Origin: Planctomycetaceae bacterium
Lineage (GTDB): Bacteria > Planctomycetota > Planctomycetia > Pirellulales > UBA1268
Direction: 5' to 3'
Length of the DNA: 9,491 bases
Assembly (NCBI GenBank): GCA_003509235.1
Contig: DONH01000065.1
Span: 1 to 9,491 of the forward strand
Below are positions 1 to 5,468 of this stretch, one piece after another. The notes under the pieces are model-generated. The model had not been told where the DNA came from. It did no database searches and saw nothing but the letters and a program-made list of their open reading frames with translations. The position numbers and the translations under genes are program-made. The stretch's first letter is position 1. Each line of letters starts with the position of its first letter.

Positions 1-1239
1 GGTGATCTCTTTGATCAAATGGTGGAACAGATTGCCGAAGATCGAAATCTTAAGAAGAAAAAAGTTCGAGAATTGATTGATGTGGGTGTTTTTACACCAG
101 ACCAGGCTGTGGAGTCATTGCTTATTGATGGCATTGCCTATGAAGATGAAGTGTTTAGTAGTCTTTCTAGTCGTTCGTCTGATTCAGAAACAGAGTTCAA
201 ACGGGATTATGGAAAACAGGACGTTGATACAGACTTTTCAGGATTTACCGGACTCATGAAGCTAGTAGATGTTCTCTCGGGTGCTGAAAAGAAATCACAA
301 AAAAAAGCGTCAAAGCGGATAGCCATTATTCATGTTCAAGGCGAGATTGTGGACGGCAGAGGTAGTGTTGGTATGTTTGGTGGAAGTGCCGCTGGTTCTG
401 AAACCATTGCAAAGGCTATCCGACAGGCAACAGAAGATACATCGGTAGCTGCCCTTGTGATGAGAATTAATTCTCCGGGTGGATCAGCACTAGCCAGTGA
501 TCTTATTTGGAGAGAACTCGATCATTGTGATAAGCCTATCGTTGCCAGCCTTTCTGACACCGCTGCGAGTGGTGGGTACTATATTGCCGTAGCAGCAGAT
601 GAAATAGTGGCAGCTCCAGGAACACTGACAGGCTCTATCGGAGTTGTTGGTGGAAAGATTGCAATCGGAAATGCACTTGATCGATACGGTATTCACACTG
701 ATGTGGTCAGCCGCGGTCGTAACGCAGGATGGCTGTCTTCACAGCAACCTTTCACTGCAAGCGAAAGAGATGCGTTTCGAGCTACGATGGAAGACATCTA
801 TCGTCTCTTCACATCAAAAGTGGCGCAGGGAAGACAGCTTGATCGGGAGCACCTCGATACACTTGCTGAAGGACGGGTGTTTACGGGTCGGATGGCTCAG
901 GCTGCCGGACTTGTGGACGCTCTTGGAACTCTCGAAGACGCTATCCTCAGAGCGGGTCAGCTCGCAGAGATTCCTGATCCGGTAGCAGCAGAACGACTGT
1001 TGTTACCGAAGCCGCGTGGCTTATTCGATGAATTCCTGGGCGTCAGTGCAATCTGTCAACCAAATCCTCTCGAATCACAAACTGCAGACGCCATTGCTAT
1101 GCAGTTTTCTAAGCTTTTTGGTCAATCCAGCATGAATAATGCATTGATTGCCAGACTCTTAAGCAAGTTCCATCTTCTCAGTCTGGTTGCGTCGGGGCAG
1201 CCGCTGATGCTGCTTCCAGCAGTTGTTGAGATTCGCTAG
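1..1239 (+). CDS. sppA: Signal peptide peptidase SppA, S49 family (5'-truncated)
   Basis: Membrane-associated serine peptidase of family S49, which degrades leftover signal peptides and other membrane-embedded peptides. The frame is open from base 1 (GDLFDQ precedes the Met at 19), so the true start lies outside the window. Counting from that Met, residues 1-45 resemble the end of an N-terminal SppA repeat (FTPDQAVESLLIDG), 46-98 form a charged Ser/Lys/Glu-rich linker, and 100-320 are a full S49 core: IAIIHVQGEI, NSPGG at 151-155, and TAASGGYYIA with the presumed nucleophile Ser184 (codon 568-570). In E. coli 67K-type SppA the general-base Lys lies in the N-terminal half, so the missing part probably carries it. 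The C-terminal 85 residues are less conserved and end in a hydrophobic stretch. It converges on rpsG with 48 bases between the stops. Family assignment is firm; the long two-domain form is inferred from the residues before the linker. Confidence 0.93.
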   Translation, partial: GDLFDQMVEQIAEDRNLKKKKVRELIDVGVFTPDQAVESLLIDGIAYEDEVFSSLSSRSSDSETEFKRDYGKQDVDTDFSGFTGLMKLVDVLSGAEKKSQKKASKRIAIIHVQGEIVDGRGSVGMFGGSAAGSETIAKAIRQATEDTSVAALVMRINSPGGSALASDLIWRELDHCDKPIVASLSDTAASGGYYIAVAADEIVAAPGTLTGSIGVVGGKIAIGNALDRYGIHTDVVSRGRNAGWLSSQQPFTASERDAFRATMEDIYRLFTSKVAQGRQLDREHLDTLAEGRVFTGRMAQAAGLVDALGTLEDAILRAGQLAEIPDPVAAERLLLPKPRGLFDEFLGVSAICQPNPLESQTADAIAMQFSKLFGQSSMNNALIARLLSKFHLLSLVASGQPLMLLPAVVEIR

Positions 1240-1287
1240 GCAGTGCTTTAGGTAGCAAGCTTTTCCTGCAAACAACCGAAGGATGGA

Positions 1288-1758
1288 CTACCAGGCAAAG
1301 TGAGCAAAAGCCTTGTTGGCATCTGCCATACGGTGGACGTTTTCTCGTCGAGTGATCGCAGCGCCTTCGCGTTTATAAGCTGCTATGACTTCTTCAGCTA
1401 ATTTTTGATAGGTCGGTCGACCTTTCTTTTCGCGAACGGCCAATAAAATCCAACGTATAGCCAAAGACTGCTGGCGACTCCTGTTGACTTGCATAGGAAC
1501 CTGATAGGCGGCACCACCAACTCGTTTCGATCGAACTTCGACAGCAGGTTTTACGTTTTCAACTGCACGCGTGAAAACCTCGATAGGTTCAGCATCATTA
1601 ATCTTTTCACCGACTACATCCATAGCCTTGTAAAAGATTTGCTGCGACACACTTTTCTTGCCATCAAGCATTAAGCAGTTGATGAATTTACTTGCAAGTA
1701 GTGACTGGAATTTTGGGTCCGGCCTGAGTTGTGTGCGGCTGGCAGTGATACTTCCCAT
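1288..1758 (-). CDS. rpsG: 30S ribosomal protein S7
   Basis: Primary 16S rRNA-binding protein that nucleates assembly of the 30S head and lies near the E site. The 156-residue product has the usual family length and begins [17 protein letters not shown], matching the expected N-terminus. Other recognisable S7 segments are [26 protein letters not shown], the basic [11 protein letters not shown] stretch, and the C-terminal [19 protein letters not shown] Shine-Dalgarno sequence GAGGA (plus 1769-1773) sits 10 bases before the ATG, supporting this start. It lies 45 bases downstream of rpsL on the same strand and is very likely co-transcribed with it. In most bacteria fusA follows rpsG; here the next gene is a convergent sppA, so the str operon ends at rpsG. 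The 45-base gap before rpsG shows no obvious large structure of the kind S7 binds for autoregulation in E. coli. Confidence 0.98.
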   Translation of the reverse strand: MGSITASRTQLRPDPKFQSLLASKFINCLMLDGKKSVSQQIFYKAMDVVGEKINDAEPIEVFTRAVENVKPAVEVRSKRVGGAAYQVPMQVNRSRQQSLAIRWILLAVREKKGRPTYQKLAEEVIAAYKREGAAITRRENVHRMADANKAFAHFAW

Positions 1759-1803
1759 GAACTGATTTTCCTCAAATAAAAACTAAGTGAATTGTTACGT
1801 CGT

Positions 1804-2172
1804 CTAGTCGCGTTTTGCACCGTAGAGACTTCGAGATTGCTTGCGTCCCTGAACACCAAGGGTATCGAGTGCACCACGGATCACATGGTACCGAACACCT
1901 GGAAGGTCACGGACTCGACCACCGCGGATAAGAACAATTGAATGTTCTTGAAGGTTGTGCCCTTCGCCAGGGATATATACGGTAACTTCTTTTTGGTTCG
2001 ATAAACGAACACGGGCAATTTTCCGTAAAGCAGAGTTAGGCTTCTTTGGAGTCATCGTTCGAACTTGCAGGCAGACGCCCCGTTTTTGAGGGCATCTATC
2101 GAGCACGGGTGATTTCGAAAACCGGCGTTTCGGTCGTCGGCGGCTACGGACAAGTTGGCTGATCGTGGGCAT
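1804..2172 (-). CDS. rpsL: 30S ribosomal protein S12
   Basis: Decoding-centre protein of the 30S subunit, affecting tRNA selection accuracy and the classical target for streptomycin-resistance mutations. The 122-residue product aligns without gaps to E. coli S12 through the decoding loops: CPQKRGVC at 27-34, [11 protein letters not shown] at 41-51 with the sensitive-type Lys43, [13 protein letters not shown] at 66-78, and [13 protein letters not shown] at 84-96. Residue 88 is Arg (CGT; plus 1909-1911) where E. coli and Thermus have Lys (Lys87 in mature E. coli numbering). Asp89, the residue methylthiolated by RimO in E. coli, is present. No Shine-Dalgarno sequence precedes the ATG, so initiation is probably by a leader-dependent or unstructured-start route; the start is fixed by the conserved MPTISQLVR. 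The gene lies downstream of fhcC rather than rpoC, separated from it by a putative terminator, so it probably has its own promoter in 2173-2296. Confidence 0.98.
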   Translation of the reverse strand: MPTISQLVRSRRRPKRRFSKSPVLDRCPQKRGVCLQVRTMTPKKPNSALRKIARVRLSNQKEVTVYIPGEGHNLQEHSIVLIRGGRVRDLPGVRYHVIRGALDTLGVQGRKQSRSLYGAKRD

Positions 2173-2221
2173 GGAGCATTTCGTAAATTGAGTTTTGTTT
2201 GTTTTTTGAGGACAGTGACAA

Positions 2222-2271
2222 CATCAGGGTGATGGGCCCGAGTTGACTGATTCTCGTTGCTGGAAGAATCA
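2222..2271 (-). other. Two hairpins in the presumed rpsL leader
   Basis: Two perfect inverted repeats lie between the putative fhcC terminator and rpsL. The distal one pairs 2248-2254 with 2265-2271 (TGATTCT/AGAATCA, 7 bp, 10-base loop). The proximal one pairs 2222-2226 with 2230-2234 (CATCA/TGATG, 5 bp, 3-base loop). If transcription starts upstream of them they would form in the mRNA leader about 50-100 bases before the rpsL start. Whether this is regulatory or chance cannot be decided from one sequence. No convincing -35/-10 pair for rpsL was found. Confidence 0.3.
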
Positions 2272-2296
2272 CGTCCTCGGTGCAATTAAGTTAGCT

Positions 2297-2327
2297 AAAA
2301 AAAGGATCTAGAGGAAGCGGCCTCGAG
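2297..2327 (-). terminator. Putative intrinsic terminator downstream of fhcC
   Basis: Read on the minus strand, CTCGAGG (2327-2321) pairs with CCTCTAG (2314-2308) around a six-base loop, with one mismatch inside a 4+2 bp stem. A four-base gap is followed by a run of seven T (plus A-tract 2297-2303). It begins about 45 bases after the fhcC stop codon. The layout fits a rho-independent terminator that would separate fhcC from rpsL; the interrupted stem makes it a moderate rather than strong candidate. Confidence 0.5.
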
Positions 2328-2372
2328 GAAATGGCGGCAAAATACCGGTCTGAGGAAGCCGTGCATTCCTGG

Positions 2373-3233
2373 TTATGCAATTGCGGGTGTGAGGATTTCA
2401 CCGCGACATCCAGCCAGGCTGTCTCCGTGCCACTGCTGCCAAGGATCGGTCCATTTAGTTTTTTGAGCGGCTGAAAAACCAGTGTTCACGAGGTATTTCC
2501 CTAAAAGTGCCATGAAAGCGGGTGTCCAGATACCACCTTTGAGAAAGGTTGGCGGAATGTACGTGGAGGACTCATGACAAAAACTTTCGGTATCCAGAAG
2601 CACTATTGAGCCTCGTCGCATGCCGAGGCCAATATGAGGTCCTGGCTGCCCAGCAATGAGTATCGTGCCAGCCAGAAGTTCAAAGCCTGTTGCTTCGCCA
2701 GCATTTCCTCCAATAGCGAGAAGCCCTCTTCGCATTCTGCTGCCGGCAAGCGAACCTACGGAGCCGTCAATAATCACTTGGCCGCCAATCATGCCCTGGC
2801 GATCGCCAGGCAGCGATCCAACAGCATTGTTTCCGGCGTCTCCAAAAACACGGATTTCACCTCCCCGCATTCCACACGCAAGCCAATCAGCTGCCGAACC
2901 TTTGATGAGAAGTCTTCCCCCCGCCATCTGCTCTCCTGAATGTCGGCCGAGATTCCCCTGAACAATGATTGTGCCTGATTGCATGCCGGCCCCAAGAAAA
3001 TGTACTCGCGAGAAATCACCACGACACTCAATCTGTTCATCTTCCGGATTTCCATCGACATGAAAAAAGTCATTAAGTTGTGCTGGGTGATTATCACAAA
3101 GTACCGGTAGTTGCTTGATGGCAGCAAGACTTTCTGTTGCTACAAACTCCGGAAGGAGACCTTGGACAGACAGAGATCGACATGGCAATTTTTCGTCTGA
3201 TGAGTCAGTCCGGACAGTGAGTAGAAGAGACAT
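2373..3233 (-). CDS. fhcC: Formyltransferase/hydrolase complex subunit C (FhcC/FmdC-like)
   Basis: Homologue of subunit C of formylmethanofuran dehydrogenase. In methylotrophic bacteria and planctomycetes the Fhc complex (subunits A-D) transfers a formyl group from tetrahydromethanopterin to a methanofuran-type cofactor and releases formate, completing formaldehyde oxidation in the cytoplasm. The 286-residue protein shows the diagnostic run of Gly-rich beta-helix repeats from about residue 75 to 215: GAGMQSGTIIVQGNLG, EQMAGGRLLIKG, CGMRGGEIRVFGDAG, GMIGGQVIIDGSVG, RMRRGLLAIGGNAG and GMRRGSIVLL. The last 70 residues form a non-repeat tail. No Shine-Dalgarno sequence precedes the ATG. It is transcribed away from the lipid cluster and toward rpsL, with a putative terminator between. 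The other Fhc subunits are not in the window, so the cofactor pathway is inferred from family. A glutamate-synthase-type (GltB) C-terminal domain shares the same fold, but the length and repeat wording fit FmdC better. Confidence 0.85.
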   Translation of the reverse strand: MSLLLTVRTDSSDEKLPCRSLSVQGLLPEFVATESLAAIKQLPVLCDNHPAQLNDFFHVDGNPEDEQIECRGDFSRVHFLGAGMQSGTIIVQGNLGRHSGEQMAGGRLLIKGSAADWLACGMRGGEIRVFGDAGNNAVGSLPGDRQGMIGGQVIIDGSVGSLAGSRMRRGLLAIGGNAGEATGFELLAGTILIAGQPGPHIGLGMRRGSIVLLDTESFCHESSTYIPPTFLKGGIWTPAFMALLGKYLVNTGFSAAQKTKWTDPWQQWHGDSLAGCRGEILTPAIA

Positions 3234-3644
3234 GGCAAGGATTTGAGGAGAGCGTTTTAGTAAGTGTTTTCGAATATGACCTTGGAACGTTCCCGGCAGT
3301 ACTTATCACGAAAATGCCATGAAGGCAAAGCATGACAGACTCATGCGTTGTACCGGTCACTTGTAGCAAGGCCAAAAGTCTGCTGTCCCCGAGCGGGAAA
3401 AATATTGGCTTTGTGCCCTTGTTGTGCGTATTCGTCGAGTCCGGCCGGAAGGTTTTTGACTGGACCTTACGGGTTGCGCGAGTCTTGTCGTCCGAAGGAG
3501 TTCAATTCTGGTCAGATTTAAGCCCATTGCGGAGTTTCTGCGTTGTGTCTCTCACAACAAACTTTATACTTCCCAAATGGTTGTCTGGTGAGATTTTTTG
3601 GTTACTAAATAAGATGTTGATCAGTTTCCGGAAATGGTAGGGCT
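3234..3644. other. Divergent intergenic region, no gene supported
   Basis: 411 bases between fhcC (minus) and the first dehydratase gene (plus). It holds a perfect palindrome near the fhcC side (3284-3293), a candidate plus-strand promoter overlapping an inverted repeat (3542-3570), and no coding frame that resembles a known protein. A 102-codon open frame at 3332-3640 was considered and rejected. No tRNA or recognisable riboswitch is visible. Confidence 0.6.
3542..3570 (+). promoter_or_regulatory. Candidate promoter with overlapping inverted repeat
   Basis: TATACT at 3565-3570 matches five of six bases of the sigma70 -10 box. TTGTGT at 3543-3548, sixteen bases upstream, matches the first three bases of the -35 box. 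The perfect inverted repeat GTTGTG/CACAAC (3542-3547 and 3553-3558, 5-base centre) covers the -35 element and part of the spacer, where a repressor operator would block polymerase. The -10 box is 75 bases before the first dehydratase ATG, so this could drive the four-gene lipid cluster. The poor -35 and the unknown promoter rules of the host keep confidence low. Confidence 0.35.
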
Positions 3645-4190
3645 ATGCGATTCACGCTTCTTGATCGAATTGTCGAGGTTGATCCTGGAAAAAGTATTAC
3701 CGCAGTGAAGGCGGTATCTTTGTCGGAGGAGTATCTCGCAGATCATTTTCCGAGGTTTCCTGTTCTTCCCGGTGTTTTCATGTTGGAAGCGATGACTCAG
3801 GCGGCTGCTTGGACGATCCGTCTGGGCGAGGATTTTGCAAACAGCATCGTTGTCCTGCGAACTGCCCGCAATGTGAAATACGGTGACTTTGTAGAACCTG
3901 GAAAAGTACTGACTGTCCACGCAGAGGTGCTATCTCAGGATTCTCATCGTACAAAAGTGAAAGCAAGCGGGATGGTCGGTGACCGGACAAGTTTGACAGC
4001 TCGGTTGGAGCTTGAACGCTACAACCTCGCCGATAAGCGTCCTTATGGTGATGCAATGGATGTCCGAGTACGTTCAGAAATGCGACGATTATGGACAGTT
4101 CTGAATCCAGTGAAGCGCGGTCCCTCCGGGGCAGGGCAGATGGTCTATGGTATCTCGCCAGAAATGACCTCTCCGTCAGGCGTTGCGTAA
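3645..4190 (+). CDS. FabZ-like 3-hydroxyacyl-ACP dehydratase, first copy
   Basis: Hot-dog-fold dehydratase predicted to remove water from 3-hydroxyacyl-ACP to give trans-2-enoyl-ACP. The FabZ active-site block is clear: DHFPRFPVLPGVFMLEAMTQ carries catalytic His34 and Glu48. The 181 residues exceed typical FabZ (about 145-150); the hot-dog core ends near residue 125 and a basic tail of about 55 residues, poor in hydrophobics, follows (RVRSEMRRLW, then a Gly/Ser/Pro-rich end). I do not recognise this tail. The start is fixed by an in-frame stop at 3618-3620 and no other ATG; only a weak GGTAGGG (3636-3642) precedes it, very close to the ATG. Residues 1-60 match the second dehydratase at 27 of 60 positions without gaps, so the two are paralogues. 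It opens the cluster; a 207-base gap separates it from the ACP gene, so co-transcription is likely but not proven. Confidence 0.88.
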   Translation: MRFTLLDRIVEVDPGKSITAVKAVSLSEEYLADHFPRFPVLPGVFMLEAMTQAAAWTIRLGEDFANSIVVLRTARNVKYGDFVEPGKVLTVHAEVLSQDSHRTKVKASGMVGDRTSLTARLELERYNLADKRPYGDAMDVRVRSEMRRLWTVLNPVKRGPSGAGQMVYGISPEMTSPSGVA

Positions 4191-4201
4191 GGCGAAAGCC
4201 T
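4190..4201 (+). other. GNRA-type hairpin at the first dehydratase stop codon
   Basis: AGGC (4190-4193) and GCCT (4198-4201) form a 4-bp stem closed by a GAAA tetraloop, starting on the last base of the TAA stop codon. GNRA loops make small RNA hairpins unusually stable. No T-tract follows, so it is not an intrinsic terminator; it may simply shield the 3' end or be chance. Confidence 0.25.
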
Positions 4202-4397
4202 GAGACCCTAGAGGAATCCAGAGAAGCCTACAATCGCTCGTTTTTGCGTAGATTGCCTGTTCAAAGTGCTGAATCTGCTGATTGTGCCGCTTTTACCAGC
4301 GAAGAATGCAATTACTCGGCTTTCCATCTAAGATGGTCGAGATTACAACCTACGATGGCGAACGAGTTTTCCAATCTTACGTAAAGGTGTGATGTCG

Positions 4398-4784
4398 ATG
4401 CCGTCTCGAGATGAAATTTTTGAAAAAGTACAGGCTGCCCTCGTAGATGCCTTGGGGGTAGATGATGATGAAGTGACTCCAGAAGCGACAATGGTCGGTG
4501 ATCTTGGCGCAGAGTCGATTGATTTTCTTGATATCGTCTTCCGGTTAGAAAAGGCTTTCAGTATCAAGATTCCAAGAAGTGAACTGTTTCCAGAAGATGT
4601 TTTGTCCAGCACGGACTTTGTCGTTGACGGCAAGTTAAATGATGCTGGCATTGCAGCTCTCAAAGAGCGAATGCCCTTTGTTGATCTGACAAAATTTGAA
4701 GCGAACCCGAGTGTTCAGAATTTCCCAAATATTCTTACTGTCGAGGACATGGTTCGCTACGTTCAGAGTAAACTTGGCGGTTAA
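4398..4784 (+). CDS. Acyl carrier protein, long form with extra segment
   Basis: Carries growing acyl chains on a 4'-phosphopantetheine arm. The attachment motif DLGAESIDFLD places the modified Ser at residue 40 (codon 4515-4517). Residues 1-60 follow canonical ACP through helices I-III (LGVDDDEVTPEATMVGDLG, then FRLEKAFSIKIP). Canonical ACP would end about 20 residues later; here roughly 45 extra residues (about 65-110, including KLNDAGIAALKERMPF) come before the final helix ILTVEDMVRYV, giving 128 residues against about 78. Three in-frame starts exist: GTG 4389, ATG 4392 and ATG 4398. I chose 4398 because I recall family members starting MPSR and because AAAGG (4383-4387) sits 10 bases upstream; 4392 would have only 4 bases. 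Flanked by two dehydratases and followed by a ketosynthase, it is probably their dedicated carrier. A phosphopantetheinyl transferase is not in the window. Confidence 0.92.
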   Translation: MPSRDEIFEKVQAALVDALGVDDDEVTPEATMVGDLGAESIDFLDIVFRLEKAFSIKIPRSELFPEDVLSSTDFVVDGKLNDAGIAALKERMPFVDLTKFEANPSVQNFPNILTVEDMVRYVQSKLGG

Positions 4785-4858
4785 TTCGACGTGTGATGCT
4801 CGTAGTGTTTTGAGCCGAAGTTTGTCTCGCTGTATGCTAAACGGAGTAAAACTGCGCT

Positions 4859-5374
4859 ATGCGTTGGTTCTGGATTGATCGGTTCAATGAATTTGTTCGT
4901 GGTAAACAGGCGACAGCCGTGAAGAACGTTTCTCTTGCAGAGGAACATCTTCATGATCATTTTCCGGGTGCTGCCCTGATGCCAAACTCTTTGATTGTAG
5001 AGGGAATGGCACAAACGGCCGGTCTGCTTATTGCAGACGCCTTGGAATTCAACCGAAGGGTTGTTCTTGCAAAGGTTGCCAAGGCAGAGTTTCAATATGA
5101 CGCTGTTCCGGGTGATTCAATTCTTTTTCGCGCGGTAATTGATGAACTTAAGCCGACAGGCTCTCTCGCTAGTGTGGAAAGTGTTGTTGTTGATGAAAAG
5201 GGCGAGGAGCGGCCTCAGGGTAAAGCAGAATTGTTTTTTGCACATCTTGAGCCTGGTGAAGGTGTTCCCAAACTGTTTGAGCCAGAGGAGTTGCTCAAAT
5301 GGCTCGATCACATGCACATCTACGATATTGGCCAAGATGAGGCCGGAAATCCACTCTCAAGACCTGACTGGTAG
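4859..5374 (+). CDS. FabZ/FabA-like 3-hydroxyacyl-ACP dehydratase, second copy
   Basis: Second hot-dog-fold dehydratase, 171 residues. HDHFPGAALMPNSLIVEGM keeps the catalytic pair at the same positions as the first copy, His34 and Glu48. The usual P-G turn after the His block is P-N (Pro42-Asn43), and the surrounding pocket residues differ from the first copy, which suggests a different substrate or a heterodimer partner rather than a simple duplicate. Residues 75-125 complete the hot-dog sheet (KAEFQYDAVPGDSILFRAVI). The C-terminal 45 residues (PEELLKWLDHMHIYDIG) form an acidic extension absent from E. coli FabZ. GGAG (4843-4846) lies 12 bases before the ATG. It is 74 bases after the ACP gene and 94 before the ketosynthase gene, the latter gap holding a strong hairpin. 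An isomerase activity of FabA type, or a non-catalytic partner role, cannot be excluded. Confidence 0.85.
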   Translation: MRWFWIDRFNEFVRGKQATAVKNVSLAEEHLHDHFPGAALMPNSLIVEGMAQTAGLLIADALEFNRRVVLAKVAKAEFQYDAVPGDSILFRAVIDELKPTGSLASVESVVVDEKGEERPQGKAELFFAHLEPGEGVPKLFEPEELLKWLDHMHIYDIGQDEAGNPLSRPDW

Positions 5375-5380
5375 GCCTGC

Positions 5381-5416
5381 GAGCCTGATGTCGTTATTGT
5401 AGTAGACATCAGGTTC
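5381..5416 (+). other. Strong inverted repeat between second dehydratase and ketosynthase
   Basis: CCTGATGTC (5384-5392) and GACATCAGG (5405-5413) are perfect 9-bp arms around a 12-base loop. The stem extends outward by a G-T wobble, an A-T and a G-C pair (5381-5383 with 5414-5416), giving 12 pairs. It starts 7 bases after the second dehydratase stop and ends 52 bases before the ketosynthase ATG. No T-run follows, so it is not a classical terminator. Likely roles are mRNA stabilisation or processing that sets different levels for the two genes, or an operator. Confidence 0.55.
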
Positions 5417-5468
5417 TGGCATTAGGCTGGAACGTCTTTCTGGAATCTGAAAGCATGGAGGAGCTGTA

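Noticed and set aside
1240..1287. Possible bidirectional terminator between sppA and rpsG
   Set aside because: Only short imperfect stems (for example TGCT/AGCA and an interrupted GCAAG/CTGC) are present and none is followed by a T-tract on either strand.
3332..3640. 102-codon open frame ending 4 bases before the first dehydratase start
   Set aside because: Its product resembles no family I know, has no Shine-Dalgarno sequence, and it would run through the candidate promoter and inverted repeat. It looks like a chance frame in intergenic DNA.
4091..4384. 97-codon open frame overlapping the end of the first dehydratase and the gap before the ACP gene
   Set aside because: Its first third lies out of frame inside the dehydratase gene and the rest has Ser/Arg/Glu-rich, unstructured composition. 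The 198-base gap itself shows only the small GNRA hairpin and a weak 5-bp repeat (4231-4255).
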